Source: DASYDU01 sp050248495
GTDB lineage: Bacteria > Planctomycetota > Planctomycetia > Pirellulales > Lacipirellulaceae
NCBI GenBank assembly: GCA_050248495.1
Contig: JBFWSG010000026.1
Location: 9,578 to 73,577, forward strand
Length of the DNA stretch: 64,000 nt
Direction of reading: 5' to 3'
In this document: in pieces, positions 50,723-60,100 of the stretch
Layout: the number at the start of each line of letters is the position of its first letter
Position numbering within the stretch: the stretch's first letter is position 1
Translations under genes and position numbers: made by a program
The notes under the pieces: generated by a model
Databases searched by the model: none
What the model was told of the DNA's origin: nothing
Seen by the model: only the letters and a program-made list of their open reading frames with translations

Positions 50723-52486
50723 TTATACGGCGCCCCAGCGGAGGATCAGCCAATAGATGGCCATCAAGAGCACCGACGCCGCCAAGGGGACGCCGATCAC
50801 CAGGGCGCGGTTGTAGATCACAGGAGCAGCAGCGGGCTGCACGGCGGCGGCGACCGCCGGATGGTCGGGTTCCGCGGCGACGGCTGCCTGGTCTTCCCCG
50901 GCAGCGGCTACTTGATCCTCTTCGGCGGCCGCAACTGATTGGTCTTCGTCGGCGGCTCCCTCCTCTTCCGATTCGACCAATTCCGCGGCGTCGGAAAAGC
51001 CATCGGGAGCGGGAATGTCGCTGGACGCGGCGCTGTCGTCGGTTTGGTCGGCGGCACTGGCTTCGAAGCCGGTCGTGGCCACATTGCCCGACGACTTGCC
51101 GTCGGACGCAGCCGCGGCAGGAGTGGCCTGCGGGCGCTGGGCGCCGGTGGCCGGATCGGCGCCGCGGGCGCGGGCCAGGAAGCCGAACGCCATCAAACTG
51201 CGAGCCTTCTTCACGCCTTCCGGATCGAGCTGTTCCAACTCGGCCAGGGCGGCCTTCGCCCGCTGGCCCACTTCGCCTTCTTGCTCGCTGGCGACCGTCA
51301 GATACGTCACCACCGGTTGGCGAATGTAGCTCTTAGCATCCCCCTCTTTGTACATCTCGGTAAGCCGATCCAGGACCGACCAATCTTCCCAGCGCGACAA
51401 ATCGGGAACTACCTGGTCGGCAAAATCCGGATTGTCGAGCAGCAGCCGAATCGAAGCGAGCAGCCGCTCCTTCGGAATCACATTCCCCTCTTCGCCGTGG
51501 AAACGGAGCGCCATGATCGTCATGTAGGCGTGCGTGTACTCGACCTTGGGGTTTTTGAGGAACCGCTCATCGATCAAGTCGAGGCCATCCGGGCCGCGGA
51601 GCGTGAGATAGCAGGCCACGGTCGCATCGAGGCCGAGCTTCTTCTGCCTCTCTTCCATGTCGACCATCTCGGTCCACATGTCGAGCCCCAGCGGGCCGCC
51701 GAGCGTTTTGCCGCTGGTCACCAGCGCGTCGAGGATCGGCTTCTTGGCCGAGTAGTCCGAGACGATCATCTGCTCGAGCATCGGCAAATCGGCCTCGCTG
51801 CCGCAAACGCCAAGCATCGTCAGGTAGAGCCGCCGCCGGCTGGGGTTCACGTCCGGGCTTTGGATCCACTCGACAATTTTGTCGTGGAACATGTGGCCCT
51901 TGAGCTCGTGGACCTGCGCGTAGGGCGCGCGGGCAAACTCGTCGTAAGCGTCCTGGGCCAACAGCGGATCGGCGTTCTCCAGATACTCCTGGAAGAAGCG
52001 GAGCCGCTCGCCGCCCACTTTCGGCACGGTCGGCAGCTGGCGAATGTACTTGATCGCCGTCTCGCCCAGCGGCAGCGGCGTGAGCCATTCGAGCGCGTTG
52101 TTCTCAACGGCCACGCCGGAGACAAAGAACGTGCGATCTTTCTCATCTTCGCCGAAATAGACGACTTTGATTTCGTCGCCGGCTTTGACGCGGTCATCGC
52201 CGCGCAGCACTTCGACGACCTTGAACGTGGCCTTGCCACTGTCTGGATTGGACGCAGCCGGATCGGACGCGGCTGCCTCGTTGTCGGTGTCGGCCGGGAC
52301 CGGCGCCGCTTCGGCCACCAGCTTGGCCAGCACCGCCGCTGCGGCGCTGTCGATTTCTTCGGTCAGCGTCCGCGACTCGACCGTGCAAAACGGGCAGGCG
52401 GACGCCGTGGACGCGGCCAGCAAGAGCAGCACTGCAACCACCGGGCTGCATGCAAGACGACGGAATTTCTGGTGCAACGGGAACAT
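50723..52486 (-). CDS. Secreted membrane-anchored protein, unknown family
   Basis: 587 residues from ATG 52486; a GTG at 52498 with a nearer GGAG is an alternative. A signal peptide (SPVVAVLLLLAASTASA) is followed by ACPFCTV and a short CBM/OB-like section (VEVLRGDDRVKAGDEIKVVYF). The middle (about 170-430) is helical and HEAT-like. A low-complexity Ala/Glu/Asp region with repeated D-Q-x-V-A-A-A units precedes a C-terminal membrane helix (ALVIGVPLAASVLLMAIYW). Its place between the transporter and the DUF3299 genes suggests a shared job. No specific function was recognised. Confidence 0.7.
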   Translation of the reverse strand: MFPLHQKFRRLACSPVVAVLLLLAASTASACPFCTVESRTLTEEIDSAAAAVLAKLVAEAAPVPADTDNEAAASDPAASNPDSGKATFKVVEVLRGDDRVKAGDEIKVVYFGEDEKDRTFFVSGVAVENNALEWLTPLPLGETAIKYIRQLPTVPKVGGERLRFFQEYLENADPLLAQDAYDEFARAPYAQVHELKGHMFHDKIVEWIQSPDVNPSRRRLYLTMLGVCGSEADLPMLEQMIVSDYSAKKPILDALVTSGKTLGGPLGLDMWTEMVDMEERQKKLGLDATVACYLTLRGPDGLDLIDERFLKNPKVEYTHAYMTIMALRFHGEEGNVIPKERLLASIRLLLDNPDFADQVVPDLSRWEDWSVLDRLTEMYKEGDAKSYIRQPVVTYLTVASEQEGEVGQRAKAALAELEQLDPEGVKKARSLMAFGFLARARGADPATGAQRPQATPAAAASDGKSSGNVATTGFEASAADQTDDSAASSDIPAPDGFSDAAELVESEEEGAADEDQSVAAAEEDQVAAAGEDQAAVAAEPDHPAVAAAVQPAAAPVIYNRALVIGVPLAASVLLMAIYWLILRWGAV

Positions 52487-52565
52487 AACGAAACTCACAC
52501 TCCGGATGCGGCCGGCGGGCCGTGACAGTTCTATTTTATCCCCTGGCCGGGGCCGGCGTCAGCGG

Positions 52566-53927
52566 CTACCGGCTGCCTGCCAAGGCCTTCGCCACGTCCG
52601 TGCGATACGCGGAAACCGCCGGCAGGAAGCCCACAATCGACGCCAGCACCACCAGGGCCGGAATCAAGATCAACTCCTGAGAATCGAATTCGAACAGGCC
52701 CAGCGTGACCCCTGTGCGGGCTTCGACATACGGGCTCGCCAGGCCGATCAGCGCATGTCCCAGCAGCATGCCAAGCGCCCCGCCCAGGAGCGACAGCAGG
52801 ATCGATTCCAACAGCACGATGGTCATCACGGATTGACGATTCGCGCCCAGGGCCCGCATCACCGCGATGTCGTGGCTGCGTTCGTTCATCGAGTTGTAAA
52901 TGCTCACCAGGATGCTGATCGCGGCGACAATTACGATCAGGATCGTCAGCACCAAGAGCACCAGCTGAATCGGCCCCACGATGTTCTCCAGGAGCCGCGT
53001 CACTTCGCGCGATGGGGCCACCGCCTGGGCGATGTGATCCTCGCCCTTGTTGACCGCCGTGTCGAGGACCATCGGGCCCAGTTCGCTGTTGCAGAGCACC
53101 AGGATCGAGGTCACCTCGCGTTGATCCAGCGGCAGCGGCTCACGGTGTTCGTGGGCATGGTCGTGCGCGTGATCGTGTTCGTCGTGAGCCGCTTCGCCCT
53201 CTTTCTCGTGCGGCGAAAGGGCATGCCCTTCGAGCAGGTAGAAGCCTTCGATGTTGATGAACACCGCGCGGTCGTTGGCGGTACCCGTGGGCTTGAGAAT
53301 CCCTACCACCTTGAAGCCTTCGTGCTTGTGTCCTTCGGCGCCGATGCCATGCGTCGGGTTGATGACGTCGCCCACTTTGAGTCCCGACTGGGCAGCCACC
53401 ACCGAACCCACGACAGCCTCGAATGCCGCCTCGCCAAATTCGTCGGGCGGCACTTTGAGAGCGTCTTTCAGATTGCGGCCGCCCGGTTGGAATTCGTACC
53501 GCTTCGGCGTGTTGTCGGCGTTCATGCCGTATTCGATCTTGTCGAACAAGTCGGGCGTGGTGCCGACGACGCGAAACATCCGGCCGTTCGGCGCCTGGTA
53601 GCTGTCGCCCAGGCACTCGGGGATCGCCACCGCCGTGACGCTGGCGAATTCACCCTTGGTGAACTTCTCGTAGTAGGAATACGGAATCGGGTAGAGGGGC
53701 TGGCCCAGGTAATAAACCGTGCTGAGCACCAGTTGCAGCTCGCCCCCTTTTCCGCCGACGATCAAGTGATAGCCCTGCGCATCCTGCGAAAACTGGCGGA
53801 CCGCAACGCTGTGGATCACCAGCACGCAGATCATCACCGCCACGCCCAGCGCCATCGACAACACGGTGAGCGACGAGGCGAGCGCCCGCTGCTCCATGTT
53901 GCGCCAGGCTATTTTCCAGAAGGGCAT
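52566..53927 (-). CDS. ABC transporter permease, MacB/FtsX type, His-rich
   Basis: 453 residues. An N-terminal helix (SLTVLSMALGVAVMICVLVI) is followed by a large extracytoplasmic domain and three helices at about 314-340, 368-392 and 415-436 with the FtsX signature (RSHDIAVMRALGANRQSV). Residues about 246-262 hold the His/Asp/Glu-rich run AAHDEHDHAHDHAHEH, a likely divalent-metal site. The ATPase gene lies 39 bases upstream on the same strand. Metal transport or metal-responsive export is suggested but not shown. Confidence 0.88.
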   Translation of the reverse strand: MPFWKIAWRNMEQRALASSLTVLSMALGVAVMICVLVIHSVAVRQFSQDAQGYHLIVGGKGGELQLVLSTVYYLGQPLYPIPYSYYEKFTKGEFASVTAVAIPECLGDSYQAPNGRMFRVVGTTPDLFDKIEYGMNADNTPKRYEFQPGGRNLKDALKVPPDEFGEAAFEAVVGSVVAAQSGLKVGDVINPTHGIGAEGHKHEGFKVVGILKPTGTANDRAVFINIEGFYLLEGHALSPHEKEGEAAHDEHDHAHDHAHEHREPLPLDQREVTSILVLCNSELGPMVLDTAVNKGEDHIAQAVAPSREVTRLLENIVGPIQLVLLVLTILIVIVAAISILVSIYNSMNERSHDIAVMRALGANRQSVMTIVLLESILLSLLGGALGMLLGHALIGLASPYVEARTGVTLGLFEFDSQELILIPALVVLASIVGFLPAVSAYRTDVAKALAGSR

Positions 53928-53966
53928 GGGGAGTTAGGTGCGAGTTTTCGGGTGTCAGGGGCCGGA

Positions 53967-54632
53967 CTAAGCGGCGACGCGGTTGATGTGTTCCAGGTGT
54001 TCGACGCGCTCGAATTGGTTCGAGACCTCGTCGGCGTGCGTCACCAGCAGCATCGCCACGTTTTCAGCGGCGCAAACTTCGCGCAGCAAGTCGACAACGT
54101 GCTGCTGATGGGCGGGGTCGATGTTGGCGGTGGGCTCATCGGCCAACAGCAGCACCGGCCGGTTCACCAGCGCCCGAGCCACGGCGACCCGCTGCTGCTC
54201 GCCGACCGAAAGGGCGGCCGGCTTGTGTGCGAGACGATGCGACAGGCCGACGCGAACCAAAAGGTCCTTGGCCCGCTGCGGGTCGCGCCGCTGGCCGGTG
54301 AAGGTCATGCCCAGGAGCACGTTCTCCAGGGCGGAGAAACCGGAGAGCAAATTGAATGTTTGAAACACGAAGCCGATGTGACGGGCCCGAAAGCGGTCGC
54401 GGCCTACCTCGGGGATGCGGGTCACGTCCGTGCCGTTGATGTTGATCTTCCCGGAATCGACCGTCGACAGGCCGGCGATGGCATTAAGGAGCGTGGTCTT
54501 GCCGCCGCCGCTGCGGCCCCGGATGACGACCTGCTCGCCCCGGGCCACTTCCAGGTGTGGGATGTCCAGGATCGCCAGCGTGCTGCCGTCCGGCTCGCGG
54601 TACGACTTCTTCACGTGTTCGACGAGCAGCAT
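53967..54632 (-). CDS. ABC transporter ATP-binding protein
   Basis: 221 residues from ATG 54632. Walker A is GRSGGGKTTLLNAI, the signature motif LSVGEQQRVAVARALV, Walker B VLLLADEPTANID and the switch histidine is in MLLVTHADEV. This is the LolD/MacB type of ATPase. First gene of the five-gene minus-strand operon. Confidence 0.95.
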   Translation of the reverse strand: MLLVEHVKKSYREPDGSTLAILDIPHLEVARGEQVVIRGRSGGGKTTLLNAIAGLSTVDSGKININGTDVTRIPEVGRDRFRARHIGFVFQTFNLLSGFSALENVLLGMTFTGQRRDPQRAKDLLVRVGLSHRLAHKPAALSVGEQQRVAVARALVNRPVLLLADEPTANIDPAHQQHVVDLLREVCAAENVAMLLVTHADEVSNQFERVEHLEHINRVAA

Positions 54633-55181
54633 AGCGGCGACACCCAAATTAGCGGCCGGGCTTGCCCGGCGCGTTCGCGTAAAGCGTTCCAGTGTAATGC
54701 CTTACGCCGCGAAGGCAAGGCGCAAAGCGACACCCGACCACCCCCCTTGGCTTACGCAAGCGTTGCTCGCGCTGTTCGGCATCCCCGCCGGTTCGTCGCT
54801 GCCGAATGTACACGCTAGCAGGGAAGGACTTACAACGCGGATCGTGCCGGCTGGTGCGGTGCCCGCAGCCGCACGTCCGCGGAGTAGCGAAATTTACGCG
54901 GCTTCAATCGCACAATTCCGCGAGCGGCGCAGAAAAAAGTTCTGCCGCGGCGCGATTGGCACGCCCTCTGCAATAGACACGCGACGGTAGAAGAGTGGGC
55001 GACTCGCCCGAGCCGACCGTACGCGGGTGCGTAACTTCCACGGCGGCTTGAGGGTGATCGCCCGGCAGATGAGTCCCGCCCAAAATCGAACTGGAGCCGA
55101 TTCCGCCGCTTGCAAGTGACGTCACCCGTTAACCGTACGTCGCACAAGCCGGGGAATTGGTTCTAAGGTCTCCCGCCTGAG

Positions 55182-55223
55182 AAGGCCGACGAGGTTTCCC
55201 GCACCTCGTCGGCCTTTCTTTTT
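55182..55223 (+). terminator. Strong rho-independent terminator, no gene upstream
   Basis: Perfect 14-base stem AAGGCCGACGAGGT (55182-55195) and ACCTCGTCGGCCTT (55203-55216), 7-base loop, then TTTCTTTTT. No plus-strand gene was found before it. Confidence 0.8.
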
Positions 55224-55256
55224 GCGCTCTCGCAAAATTGGCTGCACGCAGAAGCT

Positions 55257-55454
55257 GCGCGCCAAGACGCAAAGGGGAAAAGGACGCCAAGAAAGCCAAG
55301 AGCTAATTGCCGTCCCGAAAGGCCCACTTTGGCATCCACGGTTCGTCTTGCGCCGCCATCATGATTTGCGGAGGAGATTCCGCACTGACGATAGCCTCAT
55401 CGACATATCAGCATGCCTTCCTTGGCGCTCTTTGCCCCTGTGCGTCTTTCCGCG
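55257..55454. repeat. Intergenic inverted repeat of the CGCCAAG type
   Basis: Arms of about 40 bases, 55257-55296 (starting GCGCGCCAAGACGC) and 55415-55454 (ending GCGTCTTTCCGCGC), imperfectly complementary. They flank about 118 bases without genes. The right arm ends 19 bases from the stop of the beta-propeller gene. Confidence 0.7.
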
Positions 55455-55473
55455 CAAAAGAGTGTTCGGCCGA

Positions 55474-56838
55474 TTACTGCTCGAACGGGTTCTCGTCGCC
55501 CGTGCCGAACGAGGATTCTTCTTTGGCGGGCGGGGCGGCTTCTTGGGCGCCGGCGCTGAAGGGATTTTCGGTTGTCGCAGCTGGTTCCTCGGCGGGCGCG
55601 TTCACCGCGGGGGCCGTTGCGGGCTGACTTTCGCCCGTCTGCTCAGCCGCGGGCTCTTGTCCTGCGCCGGACGGCGCTTCCGTCTTTGGCGCGGCGCCGT
55701 AGTGCGTCGGCTTGTCCGCGCCGATTTCGTGCAGGCATTGCACGAGCCCCGCCTCGGAAATCAGGAACAAGCGGTCCGTTTGATCGTTGACCAGCGCCTT
55801 GAGCGAGCCGTCGTTGGCGATGCGGCCGACCGGCGAGCCGTCGGCAATGTTCAGGATGTGAATCGTGCCGAAGCGGTCGACGCCATACACGTGATTTTTG
55901 GTCGCCGCGGCGAACTGGTCGATGCCGGGCACTTGCCACTGCGGAAGACCCGTCTTGGCGTCGAGGCAATGGAGCATCGGCTCGTCGGAGGTGAGGAACA
56001 GTCGCGTGCCCACGGCCGCCGGAGCACGGTCGGTGGGAAAGCCAGTCATGTACCGCCAGCGCAGCGCACCACTTTCTTCATCGAGGGCGAACAACTCGCC
56101 GCTGCGCGTGACGGCATAGATCAGCGGTTCCTGAAAGGCGGCGCGGGCATCGAATTCGTCGCCAGCCTCGAGTCGATAGCGCACGCCGGGCGTAGTCGAG
56201 CCGCTGACGTACAGATAACCCCGGTCGGTCGACCAGACGACGCTGTGAGGCGTCACCAGGGGCGCGACCATCGTGTTGCCGTAGGACTGATAGAACCAGC
56301 GCTCATATTCCGCCGCATTGGGTTCAAGCGGATAGCCTTCGATCAACCCGGTGAGCGTCGGCACGAACACATGATCTTTGCCGAGTGCCGGGGCCGCGCC
56401 CGGTGCGCCGCCGATCTTCCGCTGGCTTTGAATCTTGCCCGACTTGCGATCCAGCAAATACAGCGTCGAGCCGTTGATCACCGCGACGTACTCGCCGTTG
56501 GACCCCGGCCCGAGGCTCGGGTAGTTCGGATTGCCGAACTGCGTGGTCCAGAGCGTCTGTCCCGTGTTGGCGTCGAGCGCCTGCAATACGCCGAGGTCCG
56601 TGAGAATCAGCAGCTCGTCGTCGGCCAGGACCCAATCGACGACGTGCGACCGCGCCGGGTTCACCTCCGCTCGGGCAAACCAGGCCCGCTTGAGCCCGGC
56701 GCTGGCGGCGTCGCCCTGCGAGATCAGCCCGCTGGTGAGCTGCGCGTCAGCCGACGCGGCCAGGCCGCCGGCAATCAACATCCAAACCACGAGTGCCGGC
56801 CGTCGGAAACGTATAGCGTAAATCAAGTGCATCTTCAT
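55474..56838 (-). CDS. Secreted PQQ-type beta-propeller protein
   Basis: 454 residues with a signal peptide (ALVVWMLIAGGLAASADA). Residues about 55-370 repeat PQQ-like blades with the LDANTGQTLWTTQFG and LDEESGALRWRYMTG pattern (D-x-x-(S/T)-G-x-x-x-W). The C-terminal 80 residues are Ala/Pro/Glu/Thr-rich and unstructured. It has no quinoprotein dehydrogenase active site, so it more likely acts as a protein interaction platform as BamB does. Divergent to the next gene. Confidence 0.85.
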   Translation of the reverse strand: MKMHLIYAIRFRRPALVVWMLIAGGLAASADAQLTSGLISQGDAASAGLKRAWFARAEVNPARSHVVDWVLADDELLILTDLGVLQALDANTGQTLWTTQFGNPNYPSLGPGSNGEYVAVINGSTLYLLDRKSGKIQSQRKIGGAPGAAPALGKDHVFVPTLTGLIEGYPLEPNAAEYERWFYQSYGNTMVAPLVTPHSVVWSTDRGYLYVSGSTTPGVRYRLEAGDEFDARAAFQEPLIYAVTRSGELFALDEESGALRWRYMTGFPTDRAPAAVGTRLFLTSDEPMLHCLDAKTGLPQWQVPGIDQFAAATKNHVYGVDRFGTIHILNIADGSPVGRIANDGSLKALVNDQTDRLFLISEAGLVQCLHEIGADKPTHYGAAPKTEAPSGAGQEPAAEQTGESQPATAPAVNAPAEEPAATTENPFSAGAQEAAPPAKEESSFGTGDENPFEQ

Positions 56839-57199
56839 CGTGCGGTTGTCAAGGCTGCGCTAGAGCAATCTGCATCGAACTCGCATCCTTGCATCCCGAC
56901 CCAGCATCCTGTGGCGCGTCTATTGTACCCACGGGAAAAACCGCGTGCATCCTCCGGTGAATCGACCCCCGCTGGACCGTCTGCCGGGGCATCCCTTAAC
57001 ATTGAACCGTCGCCGCGAGCCGGCAAATCCCCGCTTGTCCGGCCGCGGAGGGCGAAACGCGCGTTGTAGGGGGCGATTCGGACGCCGATACATGGAGCAT
57101 GGCGCGCGCTCGGTATCTTTTCCAAGAGATAGCGATGCAATCGGGGTCGGATCCCTTCCTACATGAGATGCACCCACGTGGAACAGTGGCAGTCTTGGG
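56839..57199. other. Divergent intergenic region, 361 bases
   Basis: Between the beta-propeller and the 1328-residue protein, both of which should have promoters here. I see no convincing promoter boxes, repeats or open frames. Confidence 0.4.
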
Positions 57200-60100
57200 A
57201 TGAGCAACGTCGCCCTCGAGCCCGATACGCGCCAGAAACATCTCTTGCAGGAGATGATCGGGTATCTCAATTTTTCGAGCGGCGCGAGTGACGCGTCCTT
57301 TCTGAAGAATCTCGACGCGCTCTCGGAGGGCATCGAACGGCGCGGCGATGCCGAGCTGGTGGCGGTGTTGTGCGACTGGCTGCTCGCGCGGATGAACGAG
57401 CTCTCCGGCGCGGGGGGCACATTCGCCGACGTGAGCCAGGCTCGGGCCGTCGTGACGCTGCTGCAAAAGAACCTGCTGCCGGCCTACCGGCAGTTCCACC
57501 GCGACTTGCTCTGGCACCAGTCGGACCGCGACCTCTGGCGGCCGCTCTTCTTGGGCCGGGCCTTCGAAGCCATTTTGTCGCAGGGCGGGCCCTGGGATGA
57601 ATCCGAGCGGATCGTGGCCGGCGCGCTGGACACTCTTAACGACTACATCGGCTACCGCCCGGTCGCGGCGCTCGAGTCGCAGCACATTGAACCGTACGCC
57701 CACGAACGCGTGCGGCCGATCCCGCTGTACGTCCGCGGCGTGGGCGTGGCAGGCGGTCCGTACAAAGAATTGATTGCCCAGGCGCTGGCGATTCTGAACA
57801 ACACGGATTCGGAGATTCGCCGCCAGGCCTGGTTCGATCCGGAGCAGATGGACGAGCTGGCGCTCGATCCTCGGGCGTACGAGTTCGATCACCCGGCCGG
57901 CAAACGGCCCAACTATCACTTCGGCCAATGGGATCTGGAGCTGGTCGACAACCGCGGCAACTATCGCCGGTTCGTGCTGCAGCAGATCACGCTCGACGCA
58001 CTCGTCTCGCGTGTGACGGCACTCGCCGGAAAGGCGGGCACGCGAGAGGAGCTGATGTACGAAGCTGCCGCCGTGCTCGCCGGAACGATCCTGATGGCCT
58101 CGGGCACGACCGGCAGCGGGCCCGGCACACACGGCTCCGAGGTCTCGCTGGCCACGCTGCTGCCCCACATCGCCAGCTACCGCGACGAGTTCTATAAAGA
58201 ACTGTTGGCAAAGGCCGCGGGCGCGCATGGCGATCGACTGCGGGCCGAAGCGCAGCGGACACGGCAGCCGCTCGGCGGCGCCCGCCAGCATCTGAATCAC
58301 GAGCTTGCGCGGCGGCGGGCCACCCAGATGCAGCACGTGCACCTCTCGCAGCTCTACGCGCGGATGGGTTACGCCGAAGCGGCTCTCGCTCAGGCCCACA
58401 CCGTGCGAATCGCCTCGGCGCGTATGCTCTGCCAGATTTACTGCCGCCTCACCGCCGGGCACCAGGCGATCGATGCGGAGGAACTCGAACCGGTCGCCCG
58501 CTACCTGCCCGAGATCGAAGACCTCTTGCATCGCGGCATCGAGTGCGGAGCGCTGGTCGATCCCTGGAACATCCTCGGTTTCGGCGGCAACTTCAGCTTG
58601 TTCCCGGCGGTGGAGAATTCGGTGCATGATTTCCGCGTCGACGATCTGATCGAATTGGTCGATCAGATTCTCGACCTCTGCGCGCGGGCCTGGACCGGCG
58701 CCGCGGCCATCGACGACGCCAGGCACGAGCAGATTTTCTCGGCCGCCTTGGAACGCATCGCGCGGTGGTGGGATCGCTACGCCACGGCCAGCGTCAGCGG
58801 CGTCAAACGGCTCGTGGCCAAGGAGATCGAAGTCTCGAGCAACCTGGTGGCCGGGGCCCTCAGTGCCTGGCACAAGGCGGGGGCCGCGGCCGGTGACGTC
58901 AAGTTCTGGCGCATGTTTGTGGATCAGTTCGACTCGCCCAAGGCGTTTCAGCTGGTGGTCGAGGCCTTGTTGGACCACGGTGACCAGGTGGCTTCGATGG
59001 CGCTGATGATGCAGTGGCTCAGCCAGGTCGAGCGGACGCCGCTCGAAGACGGCGACGCGTCGTTCCATCCGCTCGCGCAGCGCTGGTTGCGGACCGTGGA
59101 AAGGACCGAAGTCACCACCGGCAGCGATCAATGGCCGCTCGTAGCGCGGATGTTTTCGTTTCTCGAGGCGAATGCCGAGTCGTATTGGAACGTGCCCGAG
59201 TTTGAGCTCCGCTCGAATGCCAACGGCGCGACGAACGGAAACGGGGCCGGCAATGCGGGCGACGTCGAATTTCGCCGCGCCGGTGACGAAGAGGACTCGG
59301 ATCGAGGGGACGATCCCGACGAGCTGTTCAGTGCCGCGTATGAAGACATGATCTATCGCGACAGCACGGACGACGGCGTCGAGGGGAGCATCTTCGAGGA
59401 CCGCACCAGCGGCAGCAGCGACTTTGAGCTGGAAGAAGAGGCTCAGCGGCTCGGCCGACGGTTGGCGTTCCTGACGACTCTCGCCAAGCTGTGGAAAGAG
59501 GCGGCCATCGCGTGGGACGCCATTCGCGTCGAGCACGATCGCCGCGAAGTGTTCGACCTCTGGCAGCAGCACGCGAGCGATTCGTATGCCAAGCTGCTCA
59601 GCTTGATTGAGGCGGTGCATGGCTTTGCGATCCGCACCCCCAGCGGCACGCACGAGTCGAACGTCGAATACGATCGTCGACGGATGGTCAAGGACACGCT
59701 CGTGGAACAAATCATGTCGACGGCGGTCGAAATGGCCGACGCCGGACGTCTGCTGGCTGCCGCTGCGGGACGCAACATCGGCCGCCCGCACGGCGAAGAC
59801 GAAGCCGACGATCACACGTCGATCAACGTGCTCCGCTCGGTGCTGGCCGGCGACGGTGGGGCGGTCCGCAAGCATTGGCCCAATTTCATCGACTGGCTCA
59901 AGCAGCAGGAATTGCTCTACGTGCCGCTCGCCAAGGGAGGCAAGCCGCGGCGGATCGTGCGGGCCCGCGCACTCGGGCAGCTGATTCAGGACCTGCTCGA
60001 ATGGTTGCCGCGGCTCGGCCTCGTCCGCGAAACATGCCAATTGCTCGACGTCGCGCAGACGATGGAAGCCGACCATCCCGTCGGTCCCGGGGCCGTCACC

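Larger units (their letters stand above)
54633..55473. other. Intergenic region of 841 bases
   Basis: It contains the promoter side of the ABC operon, a strong terminator on the plus strand (55182-55223) and an inverted repeat (55257-55454). The stretch 54780-55180 is GC-rich with several small stem-forming blocks but has no convincing open frame, and I could not match it to RNase P, tmRNA, SRP or 6S RNA. It may encode a plus-strand transcript ending at the terminator. Confidence 0.5.

Noticed and set aside
52167..54818. 883-residue open frame on the plus strand across the ABC operon
   Set aside because: It covers three clear minus-strand genes and shows no motif.
54780..55180. Possible RNase P, tmRNA, SRP or 6S RNA
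   Set aside because: None of the conserved sequences of these RNAs was recognised on either strand; only the terminator is clear.
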